A stretch of 23,004 bases of DNA, from positions 1 to 23,004 of the forward strand of contig JBFLVN010000020.1 of NCBI GenBank assembly GCA_040758475.1. Reading direction: 5' to 3'. This DNA is from JBFLVN01 sp040758475. GTDB taxonomy: Bacteria; JAGRBM01. Positions 7,871 through 15,990 of the stretch are shown here, piece by piece; within the stretch, counting starts at the first letter, position 1; every line of letters begins with the position of its first letter. The position numbers and the translations under genes are program-made. Below the pieces are notes generated by a model. That model had not been told where the DNA came from. It saw nothing but the letters and a program-made list of their open reading frames with translations, and searched no databases.

Positions 7871-8794
7871 TTACTTCTTCTCCGTCTTCCGCCCTTCCTG
7901 ATAGAGCGCTTCCATCTCTTCGAGCGAAACGTCCGTGATTTTCTTCCCTTGGCGGGCGAGGGCCTGTTCGATGTAGTGGAAGCGCCGCTCGAATTTGCGG
8001 TTGGTTTTGCGGAGGGCTTCCTCCGGATTCACCCCCCAGCGCCGGGCGATGTTGGCGACGACGAAGAGGACGTCCCCGAGTTCTTCTTCGATGCGGGCAA
8101 GCCGGGCGGGATCGCGGACCGGTTCGTCGGGGAGGATTTTCCCCTCCGCCGAGGCGGGGACGTCGGGGATTTTGCCTCCGGGAAAGAGTTCGTCGGCCAG
8201 TTCGCCCACTTCTTCCTTCAATTTGTCAAAAAGCATCTCCCGGCGGGGCCAGTCGTACCCCACGCGCGCCGATTTCTCCGAAACGCGGCAGGCCCGCGCC
8301 AGGGCCGGAAGGGTGACGGGGACGCCCGAGAGGGCGGAGGGGCGCTCTTGCTTCTCGGCGCGCTTCAAAGCCTCCCAGTTGCTCACCACCTGGGCCGGCG
8401 TGTGGGCCTTTACGTCCCCGAAAACATGGGGGTGGCGCCGGACGAGTTTGTCGGCCAGGTGCTCGACGACCTGGATGAGATTGAAGCGCCCTTCGTCGGC
8501 GCCGATCTGGGCGTCCAGGATCACCTGAAGGAGAAGGTCCCCCAGTTCCTCGACGATGGCGGAATCGTCCCCCGAGTCGATGGCTTCGAGGAGTTCGTGG
8601 GTCTCTTCGAGGGTGAAGGGCTTGATGGTCGAGAGGTTCTGCTCCCGGTCCCAGGGGCAGCCGTCCGGTGCCCGAAGGCGCGCCACCACCCCCACGAGGC
8701 GCTCGAAGAGCGGGGAGAGGCGCCCGAAATCTGGCGGCGCGCCGGGGGCGGGAGCGGAGCGATCTGCCCGGGAACCTGGTTGATCGGTACTCAT
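7871..8794 (-). CDS. mazG: nucleoside triphosphate pyrophosphohydrolase MazG
   Basis: The gene encodes 307 residues with two tandem MazG domains. The first has the signature DGCPWDREQ (44-52), then EETHE (63-67) and EELGD (82-86). The second has EEVGE (194-198) and EEELGD (236-241), ending in the typical NRKFERRFHYIE. The enzyme hydrolyses (d)NTPs to the monophosphate and pyrophosphate, clearing abnormal nucleotides and, in E. coli, lowering ppGpp during starvation. The segment between the metal motifs of the second domain (about 204-232, proline- and acid-rich) is longer than in E. coli. The start at 8794 is supported by AAGGGGAA just upstream; the much longer open frame to 9271 runs antisense through the next gene and is not used. 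An AT-rich ORF follows 2 nt after the stop. Confidence 0.95.
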   Translation of the reverse strand: MSTDQPGSRADRSAPAPGAPPDFGRLSPLFERLVGVVARLRAPDGCPWDREQNLSTIKPFTLEETHELLEAIDSGDDSAIVEELGDLLLQVILDAQIGADEGRFNLIQVVEHLADKLVRRHPHVFGDVKAHTPAQVVSNWEALKRAEKQERPSALSGVPVTLPALARACRVSEKSARVGYDWPRREMLFDKLKEEVGELADELFPGGKIPDVPASAEGKILPDEPVRDPARLARIEEELGDVLFVVANIARRWGVNPEEALRKTNRKFERRFHYIEQALARQGKKITDVSLEEMEALYQEGRKTEKK

Positions 8795-8833
8795 AATTCC
8801 CCTTTTATTCCAAGTACTTAGAAAGACGGTTTC

Positions 8834-8862
8834 TTGCGCGTCGCGCCCCCTCGTGGTAGGGT
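8834..8862 (+). promoter_or_regulatory. possible promoter of the TPR-to-lnt gene run
   Basis: TTGCGC (8834-8839) and TAGGGT (8857-8862) are separated by 17 nt in the divergent gap between mazG and the TPR gene. Each box matches the sigma70 consensus at only half of its positions, so this is tentative. If right, the in-frame GTG at 8853 lies within the promoter and cannot be the start codon. Confidence 0.3.
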
Positions 8863-8882
8863 GCCGCCACTTGGTCGGGATA

Positions 8883-10958
8883 ATGCAAGAAAACCCGGGG
8901 CGAATCCACGCGTGTTTCTCCGAAGGGTTGGCGGCCAGTAAGCGCCGCATTCCTTTCCTTTTCCTTCTCGCGCTTTTTTTCGCCCTTCCCGCCCACGCCC
9001 AAGAGCGCCGCTCGATCGACGACCTTCTAAACGAGCTACCCCCCGAAACCGCGGCTCCCGCCGAAGCTCCAGCAGCCACCACGCCCGGGGAAGAGGGCGC
9101 CGCCTCCAGCATCGACCAGCTTTTGGAACAGGCCCCGGAAGGAGCAGCCACCGGGGAATCTCTTGCGGCCATGGACGCGATCCAGAGCCCCGAGGAACTT
9201 GCCGCCATCTGGAGCCGCCTGCGCGCGGGCCTCGACCAGCGCCAGTACTCGGCCGTGACGGCGGAAATCACGAACCTCCAGCAAGCGCGCCTCGACCTCG
9301 GGGTCCGGAACCTTTCCTACGTCTCGAACGCCCTGCTCGAACTCGCCCGGCAGGCGGCGGCCAAGTCCGACAAGGAACTGGCCGCCCGCCTCGTGCAAGC
9401 GGCCGAGCAACTCTCCCCCGATCTCTCCGGCCCCTCTTTCGCGCGGGCCGAGATGGCCGGCGGAGACAAAGGGGCGTTCCTCTCCGATTGGTTTGGCGGC
9501 TACCGGCGGTCGCTGGATAGCCTCCCCGCCTACCTCGCCTGGAGCGGGTACCTGCGCCTTACGCTCGCCTTCGCGCTCCTGGGAGCGGCCCTCCTCCTGT
9601 GCCTCGCGCTCGCGTTCCGCTACCTCCATCTCTTGAGCCACGATCTTTCGCACCTTCTCAAAATCCACAAATCCAAATCCTTGGCCGCCAAGGGAGCGGT
9701 GATCCTGTTACTCCTCACGCCCCTGGCCCTCGGATGGGGGCCGCTCGCCATCGCCCCCGTCTGGATCGCGGCGTTCTTCCTCTATATGACGCCCGCCGAA
9801 CGGGGTGCTTCGGCCGCCGTGCTCGCGGCCCTCCTCCTCGTCCCCTTCCTGGCGGCGGATGGGGAAAAGCGCGTTCTTGCGAGCCGCTCGCCCGTCCTCC
9901 TCGATACCACCGCCGCTTTCGAGGGCGTGTGGTCGGCGGACCTGCAAAAGCGGCTCGAAGCCCACACCGCGGCGAAACCGGCATCGGAAGCCTCCCAGTT
10001 CGCCCTCGCCCTCGTTCTCACCAAGGCTCGCCAGACGGAAGAAGCCCAAAAGCGCTGGAACGAAGTCCTCGCCCTCGCGCCAAGCCGGTGGCAGGCCCAC
10101 AACAACCTCGCGATCGCTTATCTCCAGGAAGGAAAAACCGCCGAAGCGGCCGGCGCGTTCCAGAAAGCCGCTTCGCTCGCGCCGCAGGAAGCGGTTCCGA
10201 ACTTGAACCTCTCCCTGGCCCTGGAAATCCAGGGCGATGCGGCGAGCGCCCAGGCGGCCCTTGGCCGCGCGCGGGCCGCCGATCCCCTCGCGCTCGCCCG
10301 GTGGGAGGCGCAAGGGAAAGGCCTTCCCCCCGCCCGCCGGATCGTTTTCGAGCCCCTCTCCCGCCAGGAGATGCTCGCCCTCTTCCCGGCGTTCCTCGAT
10401 GAGACGCTGCAGGCGGGGCCCGCCCGGGCGGTGCTCGGGCCCGGGCTTCCCCAAAGCCCGGCGGTGTTCCTGGGGGTCGTGATCTTCGCCGTCCTGCTCC
10501 TCACTCTTCTGCACAAGCGCTTCCACCCGGCCACCGAATGCGAACGCTGCGGCGAACCCATCGGCGCCCGGGAGAGCGGGGCGCAGCAGAGCCGCACCAC
10601 CTGTTCGCAATGCATCGCCGCGTTCTTCCGCAAGCAAGTCACGGATTCGGAAGCCCGCATCCGCAAGCTCGCCGAGATCGAGCGCTACCAGTCGCGCCGG
10701 CGCTGGCTGACTCGCTTCCTCTCGCTTCTCTTCCCGGGCTGCGGTTCCATGAGCCAGGGGGCCGTCTTCGTAGGTCTCGCCCTCGCCGTTCCGGCCCTCG
10801 TCATTCTGGTGGGGGCGTTCGTGTTCCTTCCCCTGGTTCCCGCGGCGGACCCCTCCCTGCTCGAACCGGCCGCCCCCTGGCCCTTCGCCGCGGCGGCCGT
10901 TCCGGCACTGGCCATCCTCTACGCGCTCGGCGCCCTCTTGGGATTCAAGGGGGACTGA
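8883..10958 (+). CDS. membrane protein with TPR repeats and a zinc ribbon
   Basis: About 691 residues from ATG 8883; GTG 8853 and TTG 8928 are alternative starts, none with a clear ribosome binding site. Numbering below is from 8883. A signal or anchor segment (IPFLFLLALFFALPAHA, 23-39) is followed by two copies of a SIDxLL motif (about 44-49 and 76-81) in a Pro/Ala/Glu-rich region. A helical domain spans about 100-190, with hydrophobic segments near 224-250, 270-302 and 309-324. Three TPR-like units occupy about 370-470, followed by a membrane helix at 527-543. A CERC...CSQC zinc-ribbon-like module lies at 553-577. The C-terminus has LFPGCGSMSQG followed by two hydrophobic helices, resembling TM2-like proteins. 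The PATAN gene starts 4 nt after the stop. Function unknown; a scaffold or assembly role is inference. Confidence 0.8.
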   Translation: MQENPGRIHACFSEGLAASKRRIPFLFLLALFFALPAHAQERRSIDDLLNELPPETAAPAEAPAATTPGEEGAASSIDQLLEQAPEGAATGESLAAMDAIQSPEELAAIWSRLRAGLDQRQYSAVTAEITNLQQARLDLGVRNLSYVSNALLELARQAAAKSDKELAARLVQAAEQLSPDLSGPSFARAEMAGGDKGAFLSDWFGGYRRSLDSLPAYLAWSGYLRLTLAFALLGAALLLCLALAFRYLHLLSHDLSHLLKIHKSKSLAAKGAVILLLLTPLALGWGPLAIAPVWIAAFFLYMTPAERGASAAVLAALLLVPFLAADGEKRVLASRSPVLLDTTAAFEGVWSADLQKRLEAHTAAKPASEASQFALALVLTKARQTEEAQKRWNEVLALAPSRWQAHNNLAIAYLQEGKTAEAAGAFQKAASLAPQEAVPNLNLSLALEIQGDAASAQAALGRARAADPLALARWEAQGKGLPPARRIVFEPLSRQEMLALFPAFLDETLQAGPARAVLGPGLPQSPAVFLGVVIFAVLLLTLLHKRFHPATECERCGEPIGARESGAQQSRTTCSQCIAAFFRKQVTDSEARIRKLAEIERYQSRRRWLTRFLSLLFPGCGSMSQGAVFVGLALAVPALVILVGAFVFLPLVPAADPSLLEPAAPWPFAAAAVPALAILYALGALLGFKGD

Positions 10959-10962
10959 CCGG

Positions 10963-12147
10963 ATGGCTCTCCAGGGAACGCTCCGCGACTTCGGCATCGC
11001 CGACATCTTCCAGCTGATCGCCCAGCAGCAGAAGAACGGCGTCCTCGAACTCCGCAAAACGGGCGGCGGGGGGCTGGACGTCTACTTCACGGGCGGCCTC
11101 ATTTGCGCCACCGCTCTCCCGGGGGAGCCCCCCGGGGCCCGCGTCCTCGAATACCTCGCCCGCTCCGGAGCGATCACGCCGGAAGCGGCGGCCAAGGCGC
11201 CCGAAGGGGCCAAGGCGCAGCTCACGACCGTGCGGGACTACATCGTGGATTCGGGCCTGCTCGACAACGACACGGTGGCCCAGATCGAAAAACTCTACGC
11301 CCTCGAAGCCGTCTACGACCTCTTCGTCTGGCAGGACGGCCAGTTCCAGTTCGTGCAGAAGGAATTCGAGTACAACCAGGATTCCTTCCCGCCGATCAGT
11401 GCCGAGCACATCCTCATGGAAGGCTTCCGGATGGTGGACGAGTGGCCCTCCATCCGCCGCGTCGTGCCCGACGCCTCGGCCCGCATCCAGAAGCTCACTT
11501 CTCCACGCCCCGCCGCCGCCACCCCGTCCAAGTCGGCCCAGACGCCGATGGACGAATTCTTCGACCTCGCCGACGAAATGAAGGACGAGGATGAAGAAGG
11601 CGGCCTCACGAATGAAGAACAGCGGGTGCTCGCCCTCGCGGAAACCGGTAAAACGGTCCAGTGGGTCATCGACCGGACTCGCATGGGGGCTTTCGAGGCT
11701 TCCAAGGCCGTGGCGGGCCTCGTTACCAAGGGCTATCTCACGCTCGACACCTTGGGCCCCCAGATGGAGAGCGCCGCGGGATTCTTCGAGCAAGCCCCCG
11801 AACCGGCGGGCGCACTATCCCTCAGCATCGTGGTGATCTTCTCCCTCCTCGTGCTCGCCACGGGTTACAGCGGCGTCGGCCGCGCCCTCTTTGCCCCCCT
11901 GCGCCTTCGCTCGGAAGTCACCCAATTAAAGAAGGCCCAGGGACTTCCCCGTCTTCGGGAAGCCCTTGAGGTTTACCGCCTCATCCACTCCAAATATCCG
12001 GAATCATTGAATATTCTGTCTCAGAGCGGCATTCTTCCGCCCGATCTCGTTGTCAGCGGGGACCCGGCGCCCTACGTTTACCGGGTGGAAGGCCCTGCTG
12101 AAGGTGGAACGGCCTACGTCCTTGAACTCGCCAATCCAGGACCCTAA
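10963..12147 (+). CDS. PATAN (DUF4388) domain membrane protein
   Basis: The gene encodes 394 residues. Residues 1-160 are a PATAN/DUF4388 domain, recognisable from MALQGTLRDFGIADIFQLI and the following QKNGVLEL and VYFTGG; such domains occur in bacterial signalling and gliding or secretion-related proteins as interaction modules. A charged Pro/Ala/Asp linker (about 178-214) leads to a winged-helix-like segment (217-262, NEEQRVLALAETGKTVQWVI onward). One transmembrane helix (about 284-303) follows. The C-terminal 80 residues should lie on the other side of the membrane and contain LEVYRLIHSKYPESLNIL, which recalls the C-terminal region of type II secretion pseudopilins. It sits 4 nt after the TPR/zinc-ribbon gene and 18 nt before phoH, so a partnership with the TPR protein is likely. 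Domain calls are by recognition; function is not known. Confidence 0.85.
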   Translation: MALQGTLRDFGIADIFQLIAQQQKNGVLELRKTGGGGLDVYFTGGLICATALPGEPPGARVLEYLARSGAITPEAAAKAPEGAKAQLTTVRDYIVDSGLLDNDTVAQIEKLYALEAVYDLFVWQDGQFQFVQKEFEYNQDSFPPISAEHILMEGFRMVDEWPSIRRVVPDASARIQKLTSPRPAAATPSKSAQTPMDEFFDLADEMKDEDEEGGLTNEEQRVLALAETGKTVQWVIDRTRMGAFEASKAVAGLVTKGYLTLDTLGPQMESAAGFFEQAPEPAGALSLSIVVIFSLLVLATGYSGVGRALFAPLRLRSEVTQLKKAQGLPRLREALEVYRLIHSKYPESLNILSQSGILPPDLVVSGDPAPYVYRVEGPAEGGTAYVLELANPGP

Positions 12148-12165
12148 GCGCACCGGCCCGCACCC

Positions 12166-13128
12166 GTGGGTGGAATGATCCAACACCAACTCGACCTCGA
12201 AACGGCCCAAACTGCGCGACTCGTCTGCGGCGAAAGGGACAGCCACCTGCGGCGGATCGAAAAGGGCCTGGGGATCGAGGTCCTCGTGCGGGGGACGCAC
12301 CTCACCCTCCGCGGCCCTTCCCGGCGCGTGGAGCGCGGCGTCGTCCTCTTCCAGGAACTCCAATCGCTCGCCAACCGGGGAAGCCCCGTGGGCGAAGGGG
12401 AAGTGGACGGGCTCCTCCGGCTCTGCGCCCAGGAGGACGGGGCCGCTCCGAAATTCGACGAGCCTTCCATCCCGCGCCTGCGGCGGCACGTCATGCCCCG
12501 CACGCCGCGCCAGCGGGAATACGTGGAAGCGATCCGCACGGCGCCGGTCGTCTTCGGCGTGGGCCCGGCGGGGACGGGAAAAACCTACCTGGCCATGGCC
12601 ATGGCGGCCTCGGCGCTTTTGGGCGGGCAGGTGAACCGGATCGTGCTGACGCGGCCGGCCGTCGAAGCGGGGGAGAAACTCGGTTACTTGCCGGGAAGCA
12701 TGATGGAAAAAGTGAACCCCTACCTGCGCCCCCTCTACGACGCCCTCCACGACATGATGGACGTGGAAAAGGCCGGCCGTTTGATTGAAACCGGCGTCAT
12801 CGAAGTGGCGCCGCTCGCCTTCATGCGCGGACGGACTTTGAATGAGAGTTTCGTGATTCTGGATGAAGCGCAGAACACGACGCCCGCCCAAATGAAAATG
12901 TTCCTGACGCGCCTTGGAAACCGTTCCCAGACCGTCGTCATGGGGGACATCACCCAGATCGATTTGCCACCGGCCCAGCGCTCGGGCCTCATCGACGCCG
13001 TCCACGTTTTGGAAGGGGTGGAGGGCGTCCGCTTCATCCACTTCGACCGGAGCGACGTCGTACGCCACCCGCTCGTCGAAGCCATCGTGGCCGCCTACGA
13101 AAAAGCGGGCGGGGAGGAATCCCCGTGA
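12166..13128 (+). CDS. ybeZ: PhoH-like ATPase (YbeZ type)
   Basis: About 320 residues from GTG 12166; ATG 12175, three codons later, is an equally possible start. The Walker A motif GPAGTGKT is at 133-140 and the Walker B/DEAQ motif VILDEAQN around 230-237, with the family blocks TRPAVEAGEKLGYLPG and GDITQIDLP. The N-terminal 100 residues form a KH-like region before the NTPase. PhoH/YbeZ is an NTPase tied to RNA metabolism and ribosome maturation together with YbeY. Its stop overlaps the start of the next gene by 4 nt (GTGA), implying translational coupling to pgpH. Order and family match the common phoH-pgpH-ybeY neighbourhood. Confidence 0.96.
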   Translation: MGGMIQHQLDLETAQTARLVCGERDSHLRRIEKGLGIEVLVRGTHLTLRGPSRRVERGVVLFQELQSLANRGSPVGEGEVDGLLRLCAQEDGAAPKFDEPSIPRLRRHVMPRTPRQREYVEAIRTAPVVFGVGPAGTGKTYLAMAMAASALLGGQVNRIVLTRPAVEAGEKLGYLPGSMMEKVNPYLRPLYDALHDMMDVEKAGRLIETGVIEVAPLAFMRGRTLNESFVILDEAQNTTPAQMKMFLTRLGNRSQTVVMGDITQIDLPPAQRSGLIDAVHVLEGVEGVRFIHFDRSDVVRHPLVEAIVAAYEKAGGEESP

Positions 13129-15563
13129 GCCCGGCCGAAAAACCCGCGAAAACCCGCCGGACGAGGCGGGCTTCTTCCCCAAAGGAGGCCGATCCGGCGC
13201 CCGCCCTGCCGGTCCCTTCCGGCCGGCTCGCCCGGATTCTCCTCCTGGCGGTCCTCGCCCTTTTCTGCGCGGCTCTCCTCTCGCCCCCCGTCTTCCGCGC
13301 CGCCAGGGACTACCGGCCCGGCGACATCGCGGAAGCCAATTTGAAGGCCCCCCGCGACCTCTCGGTGGAAGACGTGGCCTCCACGGCCCAGCGCCAGCAG
13401 GAGGCGCGGGCGTCGATCGATACGGTTTACGATTACGACGAGGAAGCCGTTCAACTGGTCGGAACCCAGGTGGCCGCGCTCTTCGGAGCGCTCCGCCAGC
13501 ATTACGGGCCCGTCTGGGAACTCGAATCCCAGGTGGCGGCCCTCTCGAAAGACCCCGCCCGCGCGCAGGCCGCTACCACCGCGCGCCAGCGCCTCAAGGA
13601 AGCCCGGGCCCAGGCTTCCTCCAAAGTTCCGCGTGCCGAGCAGTTCCTGGGGCGGGAAATCGAAGAGGCGATCCTCGCCCCCATGGCTCAGGTCCGCTTC
13701 AGCCCCCAACTCGAAGAATCCATCCAGCGCTCGGTCGAGCAACTCCTCCGGCCCGGGGTCATCGGCTCTCTCGACGACCTGCCCGTCGATCCGGATTCCA
13801 GCATCACGGTGCGCCGCATTCCCTCCGGCGCCGAAACGGAGGAGCAAGACCTCGGGCGTTTTATCGACCTCCAAACCGCCCGGGCCCAGGCGCCCACCGT
13901 CGTGCGGGAATGGATGGATTGGACCCGGAGCGCCAACCTTCAGGAGGCCACCGTCAAATTCGTACGGGCGATCCTGCGGCCAAACCTCGCCAAGAACATC
14001 CAAGAAACCGAGGCCCGGCGGGAAGCGGCCGCCAAACGGGTAAAGCCCGTCTACCTGAATCTGAAAGCCGGGGAAGTCTTCGTCCGCGAAGGGCAGAGGA
14101 TCGACCCCGAGGACCTCATCATCCTGGCCAGCCTTTCGAGCGGCGAGAAACGCTTTTCGAGCTGGCTCGCCTTCGGCGGAACGGCCTGCGCCCTCGCGGT
14201 GGTTTTCCTGCTGATCTACCTTTTCGCCCGAAAGCAGCTTCAGTTTTTCCGGTCCGAAACCAACGATCTTCTTTTCTACGCCCTGCTGCTCGCCCTCGAG
14301 CTAACCCTGGTCCGCCTCGCCCCCCAGCCTTGGCGCTGGGGCGGATACGTGGCCTACGGGGCCATGCTCGTCCGGCTCCTCCTCCCGGCGGAAGTCGCCT
14401 TCTTTCATGCCACGGTGGCGAGCCTCCTTTCGGGATTCCTCGTGGGCGACGGCGCCCTTTACGCCTCCTACAACCTCTTCTCGAGCGCCACGGTCATTCT
14501 CCTCGTCTCGGGCTACCCCCACCGCCTCGTTTTGATTCGTGCCGGCGCGGTCCTGGGAATGATCAACGTGGCGGCCTGCTGGCTTTCCTTCTACACCCAC
14601 ACGGACGATCTCTGGGCCCTGCCGGGGCAGACGGCCCTCATCCTCCTGGGGATCGGCGTCGCCGGGCCGGTGGCTTTCGTCTACCTCCTCTCGCCGCTCG
14701 CCGAACGGTTCTTCCATTACACCTCGGCCCTGCGCCTCATGGAGCTCAACGACACGAACCACCCGCTCGTCAAGGACCTTTTCTTCAAGGCCCCGGGCAC
14801 CTACCAGCACAGCCTCGTGATCGGCATGATGGCGGAGGCGGCCGCCCAGGCCATCGGCGGGGACGGCCTCCTTCTTCGCGTCGCTTCGCTCTACCACGAC
14901 ATCGGAAAAACGAAGATGCCCCAGTACTTCATCGAGAACATGCCCGACGGCGGGAAGGATTCCCCCCACAACAAGCTCTCCCCCCACATGAGCGCCATCA
15001 TCATTTCTTCCCACGTGAAGGACGGCATCGCCATGGGGCGGGAAGCGGGCCTTCCCGAACACGTCATCGACATGATCCCCGAACACCACGGGACGAAGCT
15101 CATGAAGTATTTCTGGGCGCGGGCCAAGGAGATGCAGACGCCGGACATGGCCCCCCTCCAAGAAGCCGATTTCCGCTACCCGGGCCCCAAGCCCCAGAGC
15201 CGAGAAGGGGGCATCATGCTCCTGGCCGATTCGACGGAAGCGGCCGTACGGACCCTTCCCGAATTCAGCGAGGCCCGCATCCGGGGAGCCGTCCAGAAGA
15301 TCGTCAACGATGCCTTCGCCGACGGCCAGCTCTCCGAGTGCGACCTGACGCTCAAGGATTTAAACAACATCGTGAAAGCCTTTACGCGGACCCTGGCCGC
15401 TTTCCACCACCACCGGATCGCCTATCCTGAGCCCGCGGAAAAGTACCGGAGGAAGCCGGCCGACGATGGAGATACTGCTGCGGCGGGAGCCGCCAAGCCT
15501 TCGGGTGCCGAAGGGGACGGTGGAAAATCTCGCGAAGAAAATCTTAGGCGTCTTGGCTCCTAG
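13125..15563 (+). CDS. pgpH: PgpH-type 7TM HD-domain phosphodiesterase (c-di-AMP)
   Basis: The gene encodes 812 residues. An N-terminal transmembrane helix (about 30-48) is followed by a large extracytoplasmic 7TMR-HDED domain (about 60-330), then a bundle of membrane helices (about 345-540) and a cytoplasmic HD domain. HD-domain ligands are visible: H562 in TYQHS, H591-D592 in YHDIGKTK, then HMSAIIISSHVKDG and IPEHHGT. PgpH enzymes hydrolyse c-di-AMP to pApA, so a c-di-AMP system is expected elsewhere in the genome; no diadenylate cyclase is in the window. The GTG start overlaps the phoH stop. The last 33 codons, a low-complexity Gly/Ala/Lys tail after FHHHRIAYPEP, overlap the start of ybeY in another frame. 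Confidence 0.93.
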   Translation: MSPAEKPAKTRRTRRASSPKEADPAPALPVPSGRLARILLLAVLALFCAALLSPPVFRAARDYRPGDIAEANLKAPRDLSVEDVASTAQRQQEARASIDTVYDYDEEAVQLVGTQVAALFGALRQHYGPVWELESQVAALSKDPARAQAATTARQRLKEARAQASSKVPRAEQFLGREIEEAILAPMAQVRFSPQLEESIQRSVEQLLRPGVIGSLDDLPVDPDSSITVRRIPSGAETEEQDLGRFIDLQTARAQAPTVVREWMDWTRSANLQEATVKFVRAILRPNLAKNIQETEARREAAAKRVKPVYLNLKAGEVFVREGQRIDPEDLIILASLSSGEKRFSSWLAFGGTACALAVVFLLIYLFARKQLQFFRSETNDLLFYALLLALELTLVRLAPQPWRWGGYVAYGAMLVRLLLPAEVAFFHATVASLLSGFLVGDGALYASYNLFSSATVILLVSGYPHRLVLIRAGAVLGMINVAACWLSFYTHTDDLWALPGQTALILLGIGVAGPVAFVYLLSPLAERFFHYTSALRLMELNDTNHPLVKDLFFKAPGTYQHSLVIGMMAEAAAQAIGGDGLLLRVASLYHDIGKTKMPQYFIENMPDGGKDSPHNKLSPHMSAIIISSHVKDGIAMGREAGLPEHVIDMIPEHHGTKLMKYFWARAKEMQTPDMAPLQEADFRYPGPKPQSREGGIMLLADSTEAAVRTLPEFSEARIRGAVQKIVNDAFADGQLSECDLTLKDLNNIVKAFTRTLAAFHHHRIAYPEPAEKYRRKPADDGDTAAAGAAKPSGAEGDGGKSREENLRRLGS
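15448..15453 (+). promoter_or_regulatory. ribosome binding site of ybeY inside the pgpH 3' end
   Basis: GGAGGA lies 12 nt before the ATG at 15466, within the pgpH reading frame. Spacing is somewhat long, but it is the best site in the area and supports the upstream start that creates the 98-nt gene overlap. Confidence 0.5.
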
Positions 15564-15990
15564 CGGGGCCGAACTCAGCGTCCTGCTCACGGGAAAAACC
15601 GGGATCGCCCGCCTCAACCAGAAACACCGGAAAAAATCCGGGCCGACGGACGTTCTTTCTTTCCCTTTGGAAGAAGAACTGGCCGGATCGCTCGCCCGGA
15701 ATGCGAGCGTCCCCTACGCCCGCCATCAATCCCGGCTTCGCCAGGAGCTTCGGCGCAGGATGAAAGGAACGCCCCTTCCCTTGGGAGACGTAGCTATTTG
15801 CGTTCCCATCGCCAGGGAACAGGCGAAGGAACTGGGGGAAACCCTCGAAGAGGCCCTCGCCCGCCTGCTGGCCCACGGCATCGCCCATCTCCTCGGCTAC
15901 GATCACGAACGGGGGAAAACCTGGGAACGCGCCCAGTGGCGCTTTGAAGAAGGACTCCTCCGGGCGGCGAGGCTCGCACCGAAGAAATGA
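15466..15990 (+). CDS. ybeY: endoribonuclease YbeY (rRNA maturation)
   Basis: The gene encodes 174 residues. The zinc motif is H137-G-I-A-H141-L-L-G-Y-D-H147, matching HGxLHLxGYDH, and the conserved block PTDVLSFP is at 60-67. YbeY is a single-strand endonuclease acting in 16S rRNA 3' end maturation and 70S ribosome quality control, usually with the PhoH-like protein encoded nearby. Between TDVLSFP and LGDVAIC there is an insertion of about 30 basic residues (roughly 71-103) beyond the common length. The first 98 nt overlap pgpH in a different frame. Those codons encode the expected N-terminal helix and ELSVLL strand, so the overlap seems genuine. The stop overlaps the lnt start (ATGA). Confidence 0.95.
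   Translation: MEILLRREPPSLRVPKGTVENLAKKILGVLAPSGAELSVLLTGKTGIARLNQKHRKKSGPTDVLSFPLEEELAGSLARNASVPYARHQSRLRQELRRRMKGTPLPLGDVAICVPIAREQAKELGETLEEALARLLAHGIAHLLGYDHERGKTWERAQWRFEEGLLRAARLAPKK

Noticed and set aside
7365..8794. mazG plus the AT-rich ORF as a toxin-antitoxin module.
   Set aside because: This MazG is the full two-domain housekeeping type, and the second ORF lacks a confirmed toxin motif. Proximity alone is not enough.
8795..9271. N-terminal extension of mazG up to 9271.
   Set aside because: It runs antisense through the TPR gene. The MazG domain begins shortly after ATG 8794, which has its own ribosome binding site.
9708..11057. A 449-codon minus-strand frame opposite the TPR gene.
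   Set aside because: It is a shadow of the TPR/zinc-ribbon gene; composition is Glu/Gly/Arg-rich and no domain is visible.
12914..15430. An 838-codon plus-strand frame overlapping phoH and pgpH.
   Set aside because: The product is Arg/Pro/Gly-rich low complexity. The pgpH frame over the same DNA has membrane helices and HD motifs.
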